Shown piece after piece: positions 36,197-45,200 of a DNA stretch of 64,000 nucleotides. Made by a program: the position numbers and the translations under genes. Each line of letters starts with the position of its first letter. Position 1 is the first letter of the stretch. The notes beneath the pieces are model-generated. The model saw nothing but the letters and a program-made list of their open reading frames with translations, made no database searches and was not told the DNA's origin. This DNA is from Oceanidesulfovibrio marinus (GTDB taxonomy: Bacteria > Desulfobacterota > Desulfovibrionia > Desulfovibrionales > Desulfovibrionaceae): contig NZ_CP039543.1 of the NCBI RefSeq assembly GCF_013085545.1, forward strand, positions 682,001 through 746,000. Reading direction: 5' to 3'.

Positions 36197-36497
36197 TCAT
36201 ACCAATTGCGTGAGGAGTAGCAGAAGGTTGCCGGCGACCTCGCGACGTACGCCGCCGACGAGCGGATATCGTCGATGGGTCTGACGGCAGGTCGCACAAG
36301 CTTCGCCGCATCGCGCAGGGCGGTCATGCCGAGCGTGCGGCCGATGAGAGGCTGCCCGGCCGCTTCGCAGCGGAGCACCGTGGGACCGCGGCCTTGATGC
36401 GCGCATGGGGAACGCCGGCGCGTTTGACTCCGACCCTGAGAAGCACCTCGGGATATTCATCGATCGCATAGCGCTCGGTTCCCGGCGCCTTGGACAT
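36197..36497 (-). pseudogene. decayed xanthine dehydrogenase-type FAD-binding subunit
   Basis: In one frame 36243-36378 reads LRCEAAGQPLIGRTLGM...LVRPAVRPIDDIRSSAAY, and in the next frame the natural continuation RREVAGNLLLLLTQLV runs to 36197. Together these match the C-terminus of the xanthine/CO dehydrogenase FAD subunit family (PIDDxRxSAxYRREVAGNLL). A third frame upstream adds a weak RVGVKRAGVPHARIKA match. At least two frameshifts and loss of the N-terminal two-thirds make it a remnant. Confidence 0.65.
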
Positions 36498-36575
36498 GCC
36501 ATCCGCGCGTTGCGAGGTGCGGCCTATCTTCAAGCAAGGACCGTTTCGTCGAATCCCTCAAGCCACACGTTGCGG

Positions 36576-37619
36576 CTATCCGGCGGCTCGCACCGATTCC
36601 CAGTCGGCGCGCACGATCCTGAGGAACTCCTGCGAGTGCTCCGTGAGCAGCTGGATGTTGTCCCAGATGGGATCGCCAGCAATCCGTTGCAGTAAAAGCG
36701 CGTCTCTGTCGAACCACACCGGCAGGATTCCCCCAAGGAAGTAGCCGGCCCTGCGCGCTGTCGAAACCGCCGCAGGCAGACCGGGCTGCCACAGAGGGAG
36801 CACGAGCTGTGAGACGTGACGGCCGGAACACTGGCCGTCCAGATTGGCGAATGTTTCAGCGAAATCCTTGCCGATCTTTTCCACGGTGATGCGGGCGAAG
36901 CTGACAGCCTCTGCGTGGTTGACGCAACATGCGGTGTGTTCCGCCGGCTCGCCGTCCTTCACGAAAGAGCGTTGCAGGTCAAGCGCCTCGTACAGGCCGG
37001 GCAGCACGTTGGCGTACTCGTCCGGCAGGATGAGTTCCTGGTGGGCATCGTTTAAAAGCTGGATCTGGTCGAGCAGGGATATCCTGCCTGTGGACCAGCC
37101 CTCCTGAACCTGAGCCCGTGGCTCCAGCACCTCGATCTCCAGGGCGCACGCGGGAGAAACGAAGCGAGCCGCCAGCTTCTGGGTGAGTATGTGGTCGCAG
37201 ACGCTTTGGCCGAAAAGCGCGTCGAGACCCAGGTGCTCGGGAATATTCTGATGGAGCCTGAGCGTCAATCGCAGGGCCAGCGTTGTTGTGCGGTACGCCG
37301 GATGTACGATCCAGGAACCCGCTTCCATGATGCGCCGGCCAGGGGGATTGCGGAAGAGGGCGTACAGGCCCACGATATCCCCGTTCTCCGTGCGCCCAAC
37401 CACCTGGTGCAGGTCGCCGCAAGCATTGAGGCGTATCATCTCCTCAGGATCGTACACATTGTCTACGGGGAAGGATTCGCCGTACTCGGCAAAGAAAAGC
37501 CTGGCGATTCCCTCTGCATCCTCTGGCCTGAAGTCGTCCACCACAAATTTTTGCTTGGGCGCTATGGGACGTGCGTTTTGACGCAATCTGGCCAGGTTTT
37601 CCGTTCGCGATGCTGTCAT
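36576..37619 (-). CDS. GNAT-superfamily acetyltransferase
   Basis: This 347-residue protein has an N-terminal GNAT domain: FRPEDAEGIARLFFAEYGESFP, then DLHQVVGRTENGDIVGLYALF, and AGSWIVHPAYRTTTLALRLT at the acetyl-CoA loop. The C-terminal half resembles the second part of the RsbW/GNAT fusion encoded at 33778 (AGYFLGGILPVWFDRDALLLQRI). The two proteins therefore probably act in one process. It lies 62 bases downstream of the MFS gene on the same strand. The acceptor is unknown. Confidence 0.72.
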   Translation of the reverse strand: MTASRTENLARLRQNARPIAPKQKFVVDDFRPEDAEGIARLFFAEYGESFPVDNVYDPEEMIRLNACGDLHQVVGRTENGDIVGLYALFRNPPGRRIMEAGSWIVHPAYRTTTLALRLTLRLHQNIPEHLGLDALFGQSVCDHILTQKLAARFVSPACALEIEVLEPRAQVQEGWSTGRISLLDQIQLLNDAHQELILPDEYANVLPGLYEALDLQRSFVKDGEPAEHTACCVNHAEAVSFARITVEKIGKDFAETFANLDGQCSGRHVSQLVLPLWQPGLPAAVSTARRAGYFLGGILPVWFDRDALLLQRIAGDPIWDNIQLLTEHSQEFLRIVRADWESVRAAG

Positions 37620-37680
37620 TTCTCCACCTCTTCACTGTTACCCATTCGCCTGCCGGGTGCGCAGCACAGACTCTTCACGA

Positions 37681-38904
37681 TCAGCTTCCAGCAGGCTCGG
37701 CCTTTGGTGAGCCGGATTCCATCTGGAACCGGGTTGCCCACGTCACAATGCTGGCGAGCACGGCGAATCCTGCTGCCACGAGGAACAGCCCGCTTGGCAT
37801 GAGCCCGCTGGCCAGCAGCGCTCCTCCGAGCAGGGGACCGAAAACGTATCCGGCGTCTATGGTGGAGAGCATGAGATTCGTATTGAGGCCGCGGCTCTGC
37901 GGCGGGGATGCGAGATATACGGCGGAGCCCAGGAGCGGCATGGCGGCGCCCAGACACGAGCCGTAGATCACGGCCAGCCCGAGAACGGCCCACTGCGCCT
38001 TTGTCTCGCCCAGAAAGATCATGCAGGCGGCGAGGAGCAGGAGCGCGAAGGTGATGCCTTTGCGCTTGTCCAGCCTGTCGAAAAACGGGCTGCCGAAAGC
38101 ACGCACCGTGAGCATCGCGCAGATATAGAACGTGAAGAAAAGGCCGGGTCGGTCCATGCGGATGGAGAGGGCGTAGTCCTTTATGAAGAAGTAGACCGTG
38201 GTCACCGCCATGAACAGGAGCAGGTTTACCAGAAGCAGTCGGCGTACGTTCCTGGGGAGAAGCGATTCGCGAATGCGATCAAGCCCGGTAGCGAGCTTCG
38301 TGTCCGGCTCCTCCGGCAGCCTCTCGACGCGCTTGCGTAGCGGGTACAGCAACGCGAGGGCAGGAAGCATGATGAGAGAGACCCAGGCATACGCCACTGC
38401 CTCGTTGCCGGTATGGCGTAGCATCATCTCCATGAACGGCGGCATGATGGCGAAGGGGGCCTGGGTCATGATGGTGAACACGCCGAAAGCCGCCGCGCTT
38501 TTGCCCGGGGGTATGAAGTGCACGAAAACGGCGGCTGCTCCGGAAACAAGCGCAACGAATCCGGTGCCGTGCAGGAGCCGCACCAGTGCCAGGGTCGGGA
38601 CAGTGGTTGCGAAACGATAGGCGAGCAGGGCGGCGATGATGAGGACAAGGCTGCCGGCCATGACTGTCACCCCATTGCGCAGATGGAGCCGCGGGCTGAT
38701 GAGCGGCCGCAGGAACAGTGCGGCGAGGGGTTCCATTCCCAGCAACGGCCCCCGCCATTCGGCAGCTATCCCGAGGCGTTCCATGTAGATATTGAACGAG
38801 TAGAAGACGGCGATGTTGCAGAACGCGAGAAGCGCGATCGCATAGAGCACCAGGAGTTCGAAGCGCAGTAGAGAGTGAGCGGGCGACGACTCGGCGGTAG
38901 TCAT
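37681..38904 (-). CDS. MFS transporter
   Basis: This 407-residue protein has twelve membrane segments. Short helices such as FELLVLYAIALLAFCNIAVFYSFNIY begin it, and a central loop contains RKRVERLPEEPDTK. The ATG at 38904 is chosen because the extended upstream part (to 39060) is hydrophilic and lacks family character. It precedes the GNAT gene on the same strand. The substrate is unknown. Confidence 0.82.
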   Translation of the reverse strand: MTTAESSPAHSLLRFELLVLYAIALLAFCNIAVFYSFNIYMERLGIAAEWRGPLLGMEPLAALFLRPLISPRLHLRNGVTVMAGSLVLIIAALLAYRFATTVPTLALVRLLHGTGFVALVSGAAAVFVHFIPPGKSAAAFGVFTIMTQAPFAIMPPFMEMMLRHTGNEAVAYAWVSLIMLPALALLYPLRKRVERLPEEPDTKLATGLDRIRESLLPRNVRRLLLVNLLLFMAVTTVYFFIKDYALSIRMDRPGLFFTFYICAMLTVRAFGSPFFDRLDKRKGITFALLLLAACMIFLGETKAQWAVLGLAVIYGSCLGAAMPLLGSAVYLASPPQSRGLNTNLMLSTIDAGYVFGPLLGGALLASGLMPSGLFLVAAGFAVLASIVTWATRFQMESGSPKAEPAGS

Positions 38905-39067
38905 GGCAGCCCTGCTCCCTGTGGACTCGGGCTGTCCATGATGGTTTGTCGCGGCAACGCCTTCATTCTCATAAAGCGCAGGATGGGTCGGACTGGAATC
39001 GTATGTCTTTGCAACGCGGGAATCACTCGAATCACTCTGAGCACGTGAGCGGATTGGCAACTCTCTG

Positions 39068-39256
39068 GGAGGTTTCCGAAGGCTTGGAATACGCTATCGG
39101 CCAAGCCTGCGCAACGCCGGATACCCAAGGAGTTTGATGCCAAGACTTCTTCGGAGCGGTGAGCACTGTCATGCGATGACCCGCGCCGAGCAGCTCCTGG
39201 ACGACGATGGAGTCGACCCACCCTGTCGTACAGGCGGAACATGCCCCCTCAGGCAC
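39068..39256 (-). pseudogene. decayed N-terminus of an atypical SDR NAD(P)-binding protein
   Basis: One frame reads TTGWVDSIVVQELLGAGHRMTVLT (39157-39222) and the adjacent frame continues RSEEVLASNSLGIRRCAGLADSVFQAFGNL. Together they match the first beta-alpha-beta of NAD-dependent epimerase-like proteins (TGWVGSxVVxELLxAGHxVTxLxRSEE). A frameshift near 39157 and lack of the rest of the gene show decay. It lies directly after the RND stop codon. Confidence 0.55.
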
Positions 39257-42200
39257 TCGGCGCTCTATGCCGGCGCAGCCATGCCAGCGGGCGGGTCACC
39301 AGGGCTTCGAGCAGGTTTCGCGATTTTTCCGAGACAACGGGCATGGACTCGATGACGGTGACCAGCAGGCACGGCAGGAACGTCAGAGTGACGACCATCG
39401 ATGTAAGCATGCCGCCCAGCATGACCGCGCCGAGGCCCCGGTAGAGCTCGGTACCGGCGCCCGGGATCGCCACGAGCGGGAGGAGCCCGATGACCGTTGT
39501 ACAGGTCGACATCAAGATCGGCCGCAGCCGCGTGCGTACGGCGTGTTCGACGGCGGAGGCCGGCGAGGCGCCTTCCCCCAGGCCGTGATAGGCCTCCATC
39601 ACAATCAGAATTGGATTGTTCACCACTGCGCTCAGCAGCACCAGAAAGCCAAGCAACGTAATCATATCGAAAGGCTGATCGATGCGTCCAAGACCAAAGA
39701 GATCGAGCAACGCGCCGCTGCCGTTGAGAAGCGCGAGCCCCAGCATGCCGCCTGCCGCTCCCAACGGCACGGTTATCATTACCAGCAGGGGGTGCCCCCA
39801 ATGCCGGAACGTGGCGACCAGCGCCAAGTAGGACAGGACGATGGCGATCAGAAAATTGCTGAACAGCGATTGCCGCGTTGAATCGAGCTGATCGGCGGCC
39901 CCCGTGATGTCCAATGATACGCCGTCCGGCACTTCGCCGGCCATGCTCATTTCGTCGAGGATCTGGCGCCGGACCTGTTCGACGCCGGCTTCCAGCGGCA
40001 CAGAACGAGGGGGAACTATGTAAAGTGTCACCGTCCGGCGGCCGTTCACGCGCCGAATGCTGTCTGTATCGACTGTTTCGTGCAAATCAGCGAGCGCAGA
40101 CACAGGCAGAACGGCTCCCGACGGTGTCGCGATAGCCAGATGCTGCAGATCCTCGGGGCGTTGAGCCATCCCCGCGCTGCTGAATAAATAAATGTCGACC
40201 TGACGGTCATCGAGGATCATGCGGTCGACAAACGCACCGTCACTCAAGGCCGCCACAGAATAGCCGAAGCGGCTGGAATCGAGTCCAACCTCGGCTATGC
40301 GATCCCAACGCGGCCGGAGTTCCAGAAGCGGTTGATCCAGCGTCAGCGAACCGGGTTCCGAGCTTATCTGAGCATCGGGGAACAAGTGTTCAGCCCGGGC
40401 AAAGGCCAGTTCGGCCACCCTGTATATCTGCTGAAGATCGTTGCCGGATATTTCGATGTTGATGCTCCGCGTCCCGCCATCTTCTGCCGAAATGACCGAG
40501 CCACGCGCTGTCGATGCCCGCATTCCGGGCACCGCCGTCATCCGTTTCTCCAAAGCCCTGCGCAGTGGCTCGATCTGGGAGGGATCGCTCGGATCAGTCA
40601 CCACCGTTATCCCCTGGGCGTCGACGAACATGGAGAACATCTCTATGTCCGGAAAATTCGCCGTCTGTTGCGCATCATAGGATGCGCCGCCTCTTCTGTG
40701 GGGACGCAAATCGGCGATGAGGTCTTCAGTTACGCCTTCCATCTCGCTCAGGCTGTAACCAGGCGGAGCAACCATGTTGGCGAAGACTCGCGCCTCTTCG
40801 CCTTCGGGAAGATATTCCGCCGGCGGCGTCAGCAAAATGAGCGCCAGGACAGCCCCTGCAACCGTGCCTGCGATCACCAACAGCCGACGCATTCGCGATT
40901 TGATGAACCAGTTGAGGCGCTGCGCAACCCGATCGAAATATCCGCCTCCAGCAGGGGGCTCGTCTTCGTGCGGCCCCATCAATCGTGCAGCAAGGGCGGG
41001 GACGACCGAGGCGGCAACAAGGAGCGATGCGATGATTGATGCCGCGAACGCGATCACAATGTCGGAGAAAAGCTGCCCAGCCTCATCGTCGACCAGTAGT
41101 ATCGGCAGAAACACGATTATCGTCGTTGCCGTGCAAGCGAGGACTGCCCGCCATACGCGCCACGTGCCTTCTACGGCGGCGTCGAATGGCTTCAGCCCGC
41201 GCCTGCGCTCCTGGTCGATGCTCTCCAGCACGACGACCGCATTGTCGACGGTCATACCGAGCGCGAAAGCTATCCCGGCCAGCGAGATTACATTGAGCGT
41301 GCGGCCGGCAAGCAGCAGGCCGGCAAAGGCCGCGATGGTGCAGAGCGGAATGGCGATGACGCCGATCGCGGTTGTCCGTATCGATCGCAGGAAGATGTAA
41401 AGCACAAGCGAGGCGAGCAGGGCGCCCATCCCGAGCGCCCGCCAGACGCTCGCCACCGATTGCTCGACATATCGAGCATCCTCCGAGAACAGCGAAATCT
41501 GGAGACCTTCGGGCGCCAGAACCTCGCGCCCAATCGCTTCGACCTCAGGAAGCACGGCGTATTTAGTCTGGATAACATTCGCGCCGGTTTCGCGCCGCAC
41601 CGACAGAAACAGCGCAGGCTCGCCGTTAACGAAAGTGAGCTCCTGCTGCTCGTAATGATCGAGCTGCACGTTGCCCAGCTCGGACAGACGGGTGATGGTT
41701 CCGTTCTCTTCGGCGACGATCAACGATGTGATCTCGGCAGCGCCGGCGAATCTACCCACGGTACGCACCAACATACGACGCTTGCCCATGTCGAGGTCGC
41801 CGCCGGATGTGTCCAGGTTCCGCGCCCTGAGCGCGTCGCGTACATCGCTCATATCCAGTCCGCGCTGGGCCAGCCGTTCAGGGTCGACCTCAATACGGAC
41901 CTGCCGTTCGGCTCCCCCCATGATGCCAACCAGAGACACGCCGGGAATACGCTCGATTCGCGGACGAACCTCGTCGTCTAGAAAGTCGCGCACCATCGCC
42001 AGGTCGAGATCCATGCCGTTGTCGGGGCGTGGCGTAATGGCGAAATACATGAAAGGCTCTTCGGAGGACGAAGTCGTGGTCAAAGCCGGCTGATCGACAT
42101 TCTCCGGATAGTCGGAAACCTGGCTGAGCGCGTTGCTTGTCCGAAGCAGAGCCTCATTGACGTCGGCACCGAACGGAAAATCCAATCGTATGCCCGCCTG

Positions 42201-42458
42201 CCCGGTGCTTGCTGTTGAGATGATACGCTGGAGATTGGGCAATGTGCGCAGGTACTGCTCCTGCTCGATCAATATCTCCTGTTCCACATCCTGGGGCGTG
42301 GCCCCAGGCCACTGGGTCTCGACCATCACAGTGCGGGTTGCGACATCGGGTATCATCTGCACCGGAACGCTGAACGCCGCGAGAAGACCGAGCACGCAAA
42401 GGCCCAGAACGCTCACCGCAAGCAGGGTGGTATGACGAAGAATGCTCTCGAAACTCAT
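39249..42458 (-). CDS. RND-family efflux permease (HAE-1-like)
   Basis: This 1069-residue inner-membrane pump has the usual architecture: one membrane helix, a large periplasmic loop, six helices, a second loop and five helices. Motifs include VETQWPGATPQDVEQ, GRTLNVISLAGIAFALGMTVDNAVVVLE in helix 4 (one Asp of the proton relay pair is Asn, as in many non-AcrB members) and QPFDMITLLGFLVLLSAVVNNPI in helix 10. It overlaps the adaptor gene stop by four bases (ATGA). No outer-membrane channel is encoded here. It probably exports hydrophobic toxic compounds. Confidence 0.92.
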   Translation of the reverse strand: MSFESILRHTTLLAVSVLGLCVLGLLAAFSVPVQMIPDVATRTVMVETQWPGATPQDVEQEILIEQEQYLRTLPNLQRIISTASTGQAGIRLDFPFGADVNEALLRTSNALSQVSDYPENVDQPALTTTSSSEEPFMYFAITPRPDNGMDLDLAMVRDFLDDEVRPRIERIPGVSLVGIMGGAERQVRIEVDPERLAQRGLDMSDVRDALRARNLDTSGGDLDMGKRRMLVRTVGRFAGAAEITSLIVAEENGTITRLSELGNVQLDHYEQQELTFVNGEPALFLSVRRETGANVIQTKYAVLPEVEAIGREVLAPEGLQISLFSEDARYVEQSVASVWRALGMGALLASLVLYIFLRSIRTTAIGVIAIPLCTIAAFAGLLLAGRTLNVISLAGIAFALGMTVDNAVVVLESIDQERRRGLKPFDAAVEGTWRVWRAVLACTATTIIVFLPILLVDDEAGQLFSDIVIAFAASIIASLLVAASVVPALAARLMGPHEDEPPAGGGYFDRVAQRLNWFIKSRMRRLLVIAGTVAGAVLALILLTPPAEYLPEGEEARVFANMVAPPGYSLSEMEGVTEDLIADLRPHRRGGASYDAQQTANFPDIEMFSMFVDAQGITVVTDPSDPSQIEPLRRALEKRMTAVPGMRASTARGSVISAEDGGTRSINIEISGNDLQQIYRVAELAFARAEHLFPDAQISSEPGSLTLDQPLLELRPRWDRIAEVGLDSSRFGYSVAALSDGAFVDRMILDDRQVDIYLFSSAGMAQRPEDLQHLAIATPSGAVLPVSALADLHETVDTDSIRRVNGRRTVTLYIVPPRSVPLEAGVEQVRRQILDEMSMAGEVPDGVSLDITGAADQLDSTRQSLFSNFLIAIVLSYLALVATFRHWGHPLLVMITVPLGAAGGMLGLALLNGSGALLDLFGLGRIDQPFDMITLLGFLVLLSAVVNNPILIVMEAYHGLGEGASPASAVEHAVRTRLRPILMSTCTTVIGLLPLVAIPGAGTELYRGLGAVMLGGMLTSMVVTLTFLPCLLVTVIESMPVVSEKSRNLLEALVTRPLAWLRRHRAPSA

Positions 42459-43582
42459 TGATTCTGCCGGACCAGGCTGATGGTTTGTCCTTCCTGAAGC
42501 GCTTCATTTCCCTCAACCACGACCTCCTGCCCGGCGTGGAGATTGCCGGTGATCGCGACTTCGTCTTGCTGGCGATAAAGAAAACGGACAGTTCTGCGCT
42601 TGGCGATGTGCGTTTCGCCGACAGTTTCGACGACGAAAACGCTTTGGCCGCCATCAGCTTGGCGAAGGAGGGCATCGCTATGGATGGATATTGCGTCGGG
42701 ACGAGGCGGCAAGACGATTTCTGCCCGTGCGGACATGCCGGGGAGCAACCGCCCTGTGGAATCGTCGACGAGCAGGCGCAATAGAAAGGCTCGTGTACCG
42801 GCATTTGCAGCCGGCACTTTCGCAATGATGCGCGCCGGCAGAGAATCACTTCCAAGCGCTTGAGAATAAATCCGTAATTGGGCGTTCTCGTCAATTTGTT
42901 CGAAGCGTTCCTGTGGCACTTGCAGATCGAGACGGACGCGGTCGAACGCCACCAAACGAAACACGGACGTCCCCCGCGCAACCCATGCACCGGCTTCGGT
43001 CATGCGCTCGGAAATCACGCCTGAAAATGGCGCGGGAAGGCTATGGCGATCGATAAGCTCCTGTTGTTCTTTCGCGCTGGCTCTGGCCGATGCCTCGGCT
43101 GCAAGCGCAATCGCCAACTCGGACTCACGTTCCTCAATTTGGGACGTCGCGATGAAGTCTCCCTCACCAAGCTGCTGCGAGATCGCCAGCTGCCGTTCCG
43201 CCTCACGGCGAACGGCCGTTGCCTGCTGAAGCTGCGCGCGCATCCGCGCCAGCGCCTGGCGTGCAACCTGCCGATCGAGATCCAGGAGCAGGCTGCCGGA
43301 CTGCACCCTGTCTCCGGCATCCACATGCACCTTTGAAACGAGTCCGTCGACACGAGGCGAGAGCAGAACATCCTGCTCCGCCGTCAAGGTTCCTGAAAAC
43401 GAGAGGCGCTCTCCGAAGACCGCTTTTTCTGCACGCTCAGCGATGACGCGTACTGGAGGTTCCTCAATGGGCTCTTCACCACCCGCAGTGTCGCAGCTCG
43501 TCAAAGGTAACGCTGCGGCGAGAAAAGAAACCGCAAGCAGGCCCTTCATCAAACAGGACATTCTTAGCCTGAAAATATTCAT
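42455..43582 (-). CDS. RND periplasmic adaptor lipoprotein (membrane fusion protein)
   Basis: This 375-residue protein has a lipoprotein signal with lipobox LTSC. A barrel-sandwich hybrid follows (LSPRVDGLVSKVHVDAGDRVQSGSLLLDLD), then an alpha hairpin (about 110-180), a beta-barrel and a membrane-proximal domain (GMSARAEIVLP). It links the adjacent RND pump to an outer-membrane channel encoded elsewhere. The start may instead be an internal ATG at 43549; no strong ribosome site decides. Confidence 0.9.
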   Translation of the reverse strand: MNIFRLRMSCLMKGLLAVSFLAAALPLTSCDTAGGEEPIEEPPVRVIAERAEKAVFGERLSFSGTLTAEQDVLLSPRVDGLVSKVHVDAGDRVQSGSLLLDLDRQVARQALARMRAQLQQATAVRREAERQLAISQQLGEGDFIATSQIEERESELAIALAAEASARASAKEQQELIDRHSLPAPFSGVISERMTEAGAWVARGTSVFRLVAFDRVRLDLQVPQERFEQIDENAQLRIYSQALGSDSLPARIIAKVPAANAGTRAFLLRLLVDDSTGRLLPGMSARAEIVLPPRPDAISIHSDALLRQADGGQSVFVVETVGETHIAKRRTVRFLYRQQDEVAITGNLHAGQEVVVEGNEALQEGQTISLVRQNQ

Positions 43583-44175
43583 GCTGGAAAAATACGAATA
43601 AGTGATCGTATTTGTCTAATCGCTTTCGCCTTGGCTCCAGCATCGTCATGTTTAACAGCTTGGTATTGTTAATTTTTAGGCCTAAAGTTCTAAAGAGCAT
43701 GGGGCAGGTCATCCCCGTTGTTTGATCAGCGGGTTCGCGTTTGCACAGGCGCTCTTGCTCCGCCAAAGCGTGTACGGATGCGGTTCAGCAGGAGCTATGG
43801 AAGGGAAGGTCGTTGGGATCGATCGGTGGCGCGCTGGACGACGGTTGCGCTCGCCGGGCTTGGACGGCTAACGGCTGTTCCGACTGTTCAACGGCTCCTG
43901 TCACAGCCTGGCACCGCAATGCGGTGGTTGGGAATGACCTCTCCCCTGGTCCATGCCCATTGTCCATTAGGCTAAGTGGCAAGTTCAGAGAGGCTGAAAT
44001 TCTCTCGGCGCAGGGCCCACACGCGCTGCTGATTAAGCAGAAAGAAGCAGCCCCGTTCGCGGCTCTGCTAGATGGATACGAGGCATGAAGGAAATTCCGA
44101 GGCTGTAGACAGGCCATGAAAGGTCTACCGAATGTATCCCATTTCGTGCCTCATGCGCCCCTGAGACTCAGCACC
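43583..44175. other. 593-base region without a recognisable gene
   Basis: Several short open frames exist on both strands but none resembles a known family. CCCCTGAG at 44158-44165 and CTCAGGGG at 44175-44182 form a hairpin that overlaps the stop of the dehydrogenase gene and may end the leftward operon. Confidence 0.4.
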
Positions 44176-45147
44176 TCAGGGGGCAGGGGGAGGCAGGGGA
44201 GCGGGCCATGTGGGAGGGAGGCCATTCAAAACATCGATCACACTCCGGGCGGCTTGTTCGGCCATTCGCTCCAGGGCCTCATGCGTATGCGCGGCTCCGT
44301 GGGGGGTGAGAATCACGTTTTCCATCTGGAGGAGCGGATTGCCTTCCTGCGGGGGCTCTTCTTCAAAGACATCCAGCCCGGCTCCGCCAATTCGTCCGGC
44401 CATCAGTATTTCGATGAGCTCTTTTTCTTTGACGATCTGTCCCCTGGAGCAATTGATCAAGAAAGCGCCGGGTTGCATCAGCTCCAATTCCGTGCGGCCG
44501 ATCAGGCCTTCGGTTTCAGGCGTCAAGGGCATGTGGAGGGAAACGTAATCCGCGATTCCGAGCACTTCACGCCAATCAGGAATCAGCTTCACACCGGGAC
44601 ATTTCGCCGGGTCGGGGTGCGGGGTATACGCGACGACCCGCATTCGCAGGCCATGCAGCGCCATTTGGGCCAGACTCCTGCCACTCTTGCCCATTCCCAA
44701 AATGCCCAGTGTCTTTCCGCTTAATTCTCTTCCTGGCAGGCGCTTCCGAACTTCGAAATCACTGTCGCGAACCGCGCGGTCCCACGTGATAAGATTGCGG
44801 GACAGGGCCAGGATCAGGGCCAAGGCATGTTCCGCCACGGATATGCAGTTCGCTTCTGGCGTATGCGTTACGACTACGCCGTTCTCGGCGGCAGCAGTGA
44901 GATCTATACGATCCAGCCCGACGCCGTGGCGTGCGATTACCTTGAGTCGCGGCGCGCTTTCGATGACCTCGCGATTGATCGCCGCATTCTTTACGATCAT
45001 TCCTTCGACGTCCGGCGTGCTCTTCAACGTGTCTTTCAGTTGGGAAGCCGACAACGGATTGTCGAAAGCGACAACATCGTGGCCGGCTTCCCTGAGCATG
45101 CGCACACCGGGTTCCCCTATGGGCTGGACAAGGGCTACCTTGGACAT
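44176..45147 (-). CDS. D-2-hydroxyacid dehydrogenase, SerA-like
   Basis: This 323-residue NAD-dependent enzyme has the dinucleotide fold LGILGMGKSGRSLAQ. The catalytic residues are visible: Arg in NCSRGQIV, Glu in LDVFEEEPP and His in LTPHGAAHT. It lacks the regulatory ACT domain of biosynthetic SerA. The ATG at 45147 is chosen because the upstream extension to 45258 is not conserved-looking. As the last gene of the TctCBA/LarA/PdxA operon, it probably oxidises or reduces a hydroxy-acid intermediate. Confidence 0.85.
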   Translation of the reverse strand: MSKVALVQPIGEPGVRMLREAGHDVVAFDNPLSASQLKDTLKSTPDVEGMIVKNAAINREVIESAPRLKVIARHGVGLDRIDLTAAAENGVVVTHTPEANCISVAEHALALILALSRNLITWDRAVRDSDFEVRKRLPGRELSGKTLGILGMGKSGRSLAQMALHGLRMRVVAYTPHPDPAKCPGVKLIPDWREVLGIADYVSLHMPLTPETEGLIGRTELELMQPGAFLINCSRGQIVKEKELIEILMAGRIGGAGLDVFEEEPPQEGNPLLQMENVILTPHGAAHTHEALERMAEQAARSVIDVLNGLPPTWPAPLPPPAP

Positions 45148-45200
45148 CGCACACCACCCAAGGCCGCGCCGGGTACAAGTAAGGTCCCGGCGCGGCGGCA

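Noticed and set aside
43718-44088. Overlapping open frames of 85-115 codons in the 43.6-44.2 kb gap
   Set aside because: No ribosome site, no family resemblance and poor codon pattern.
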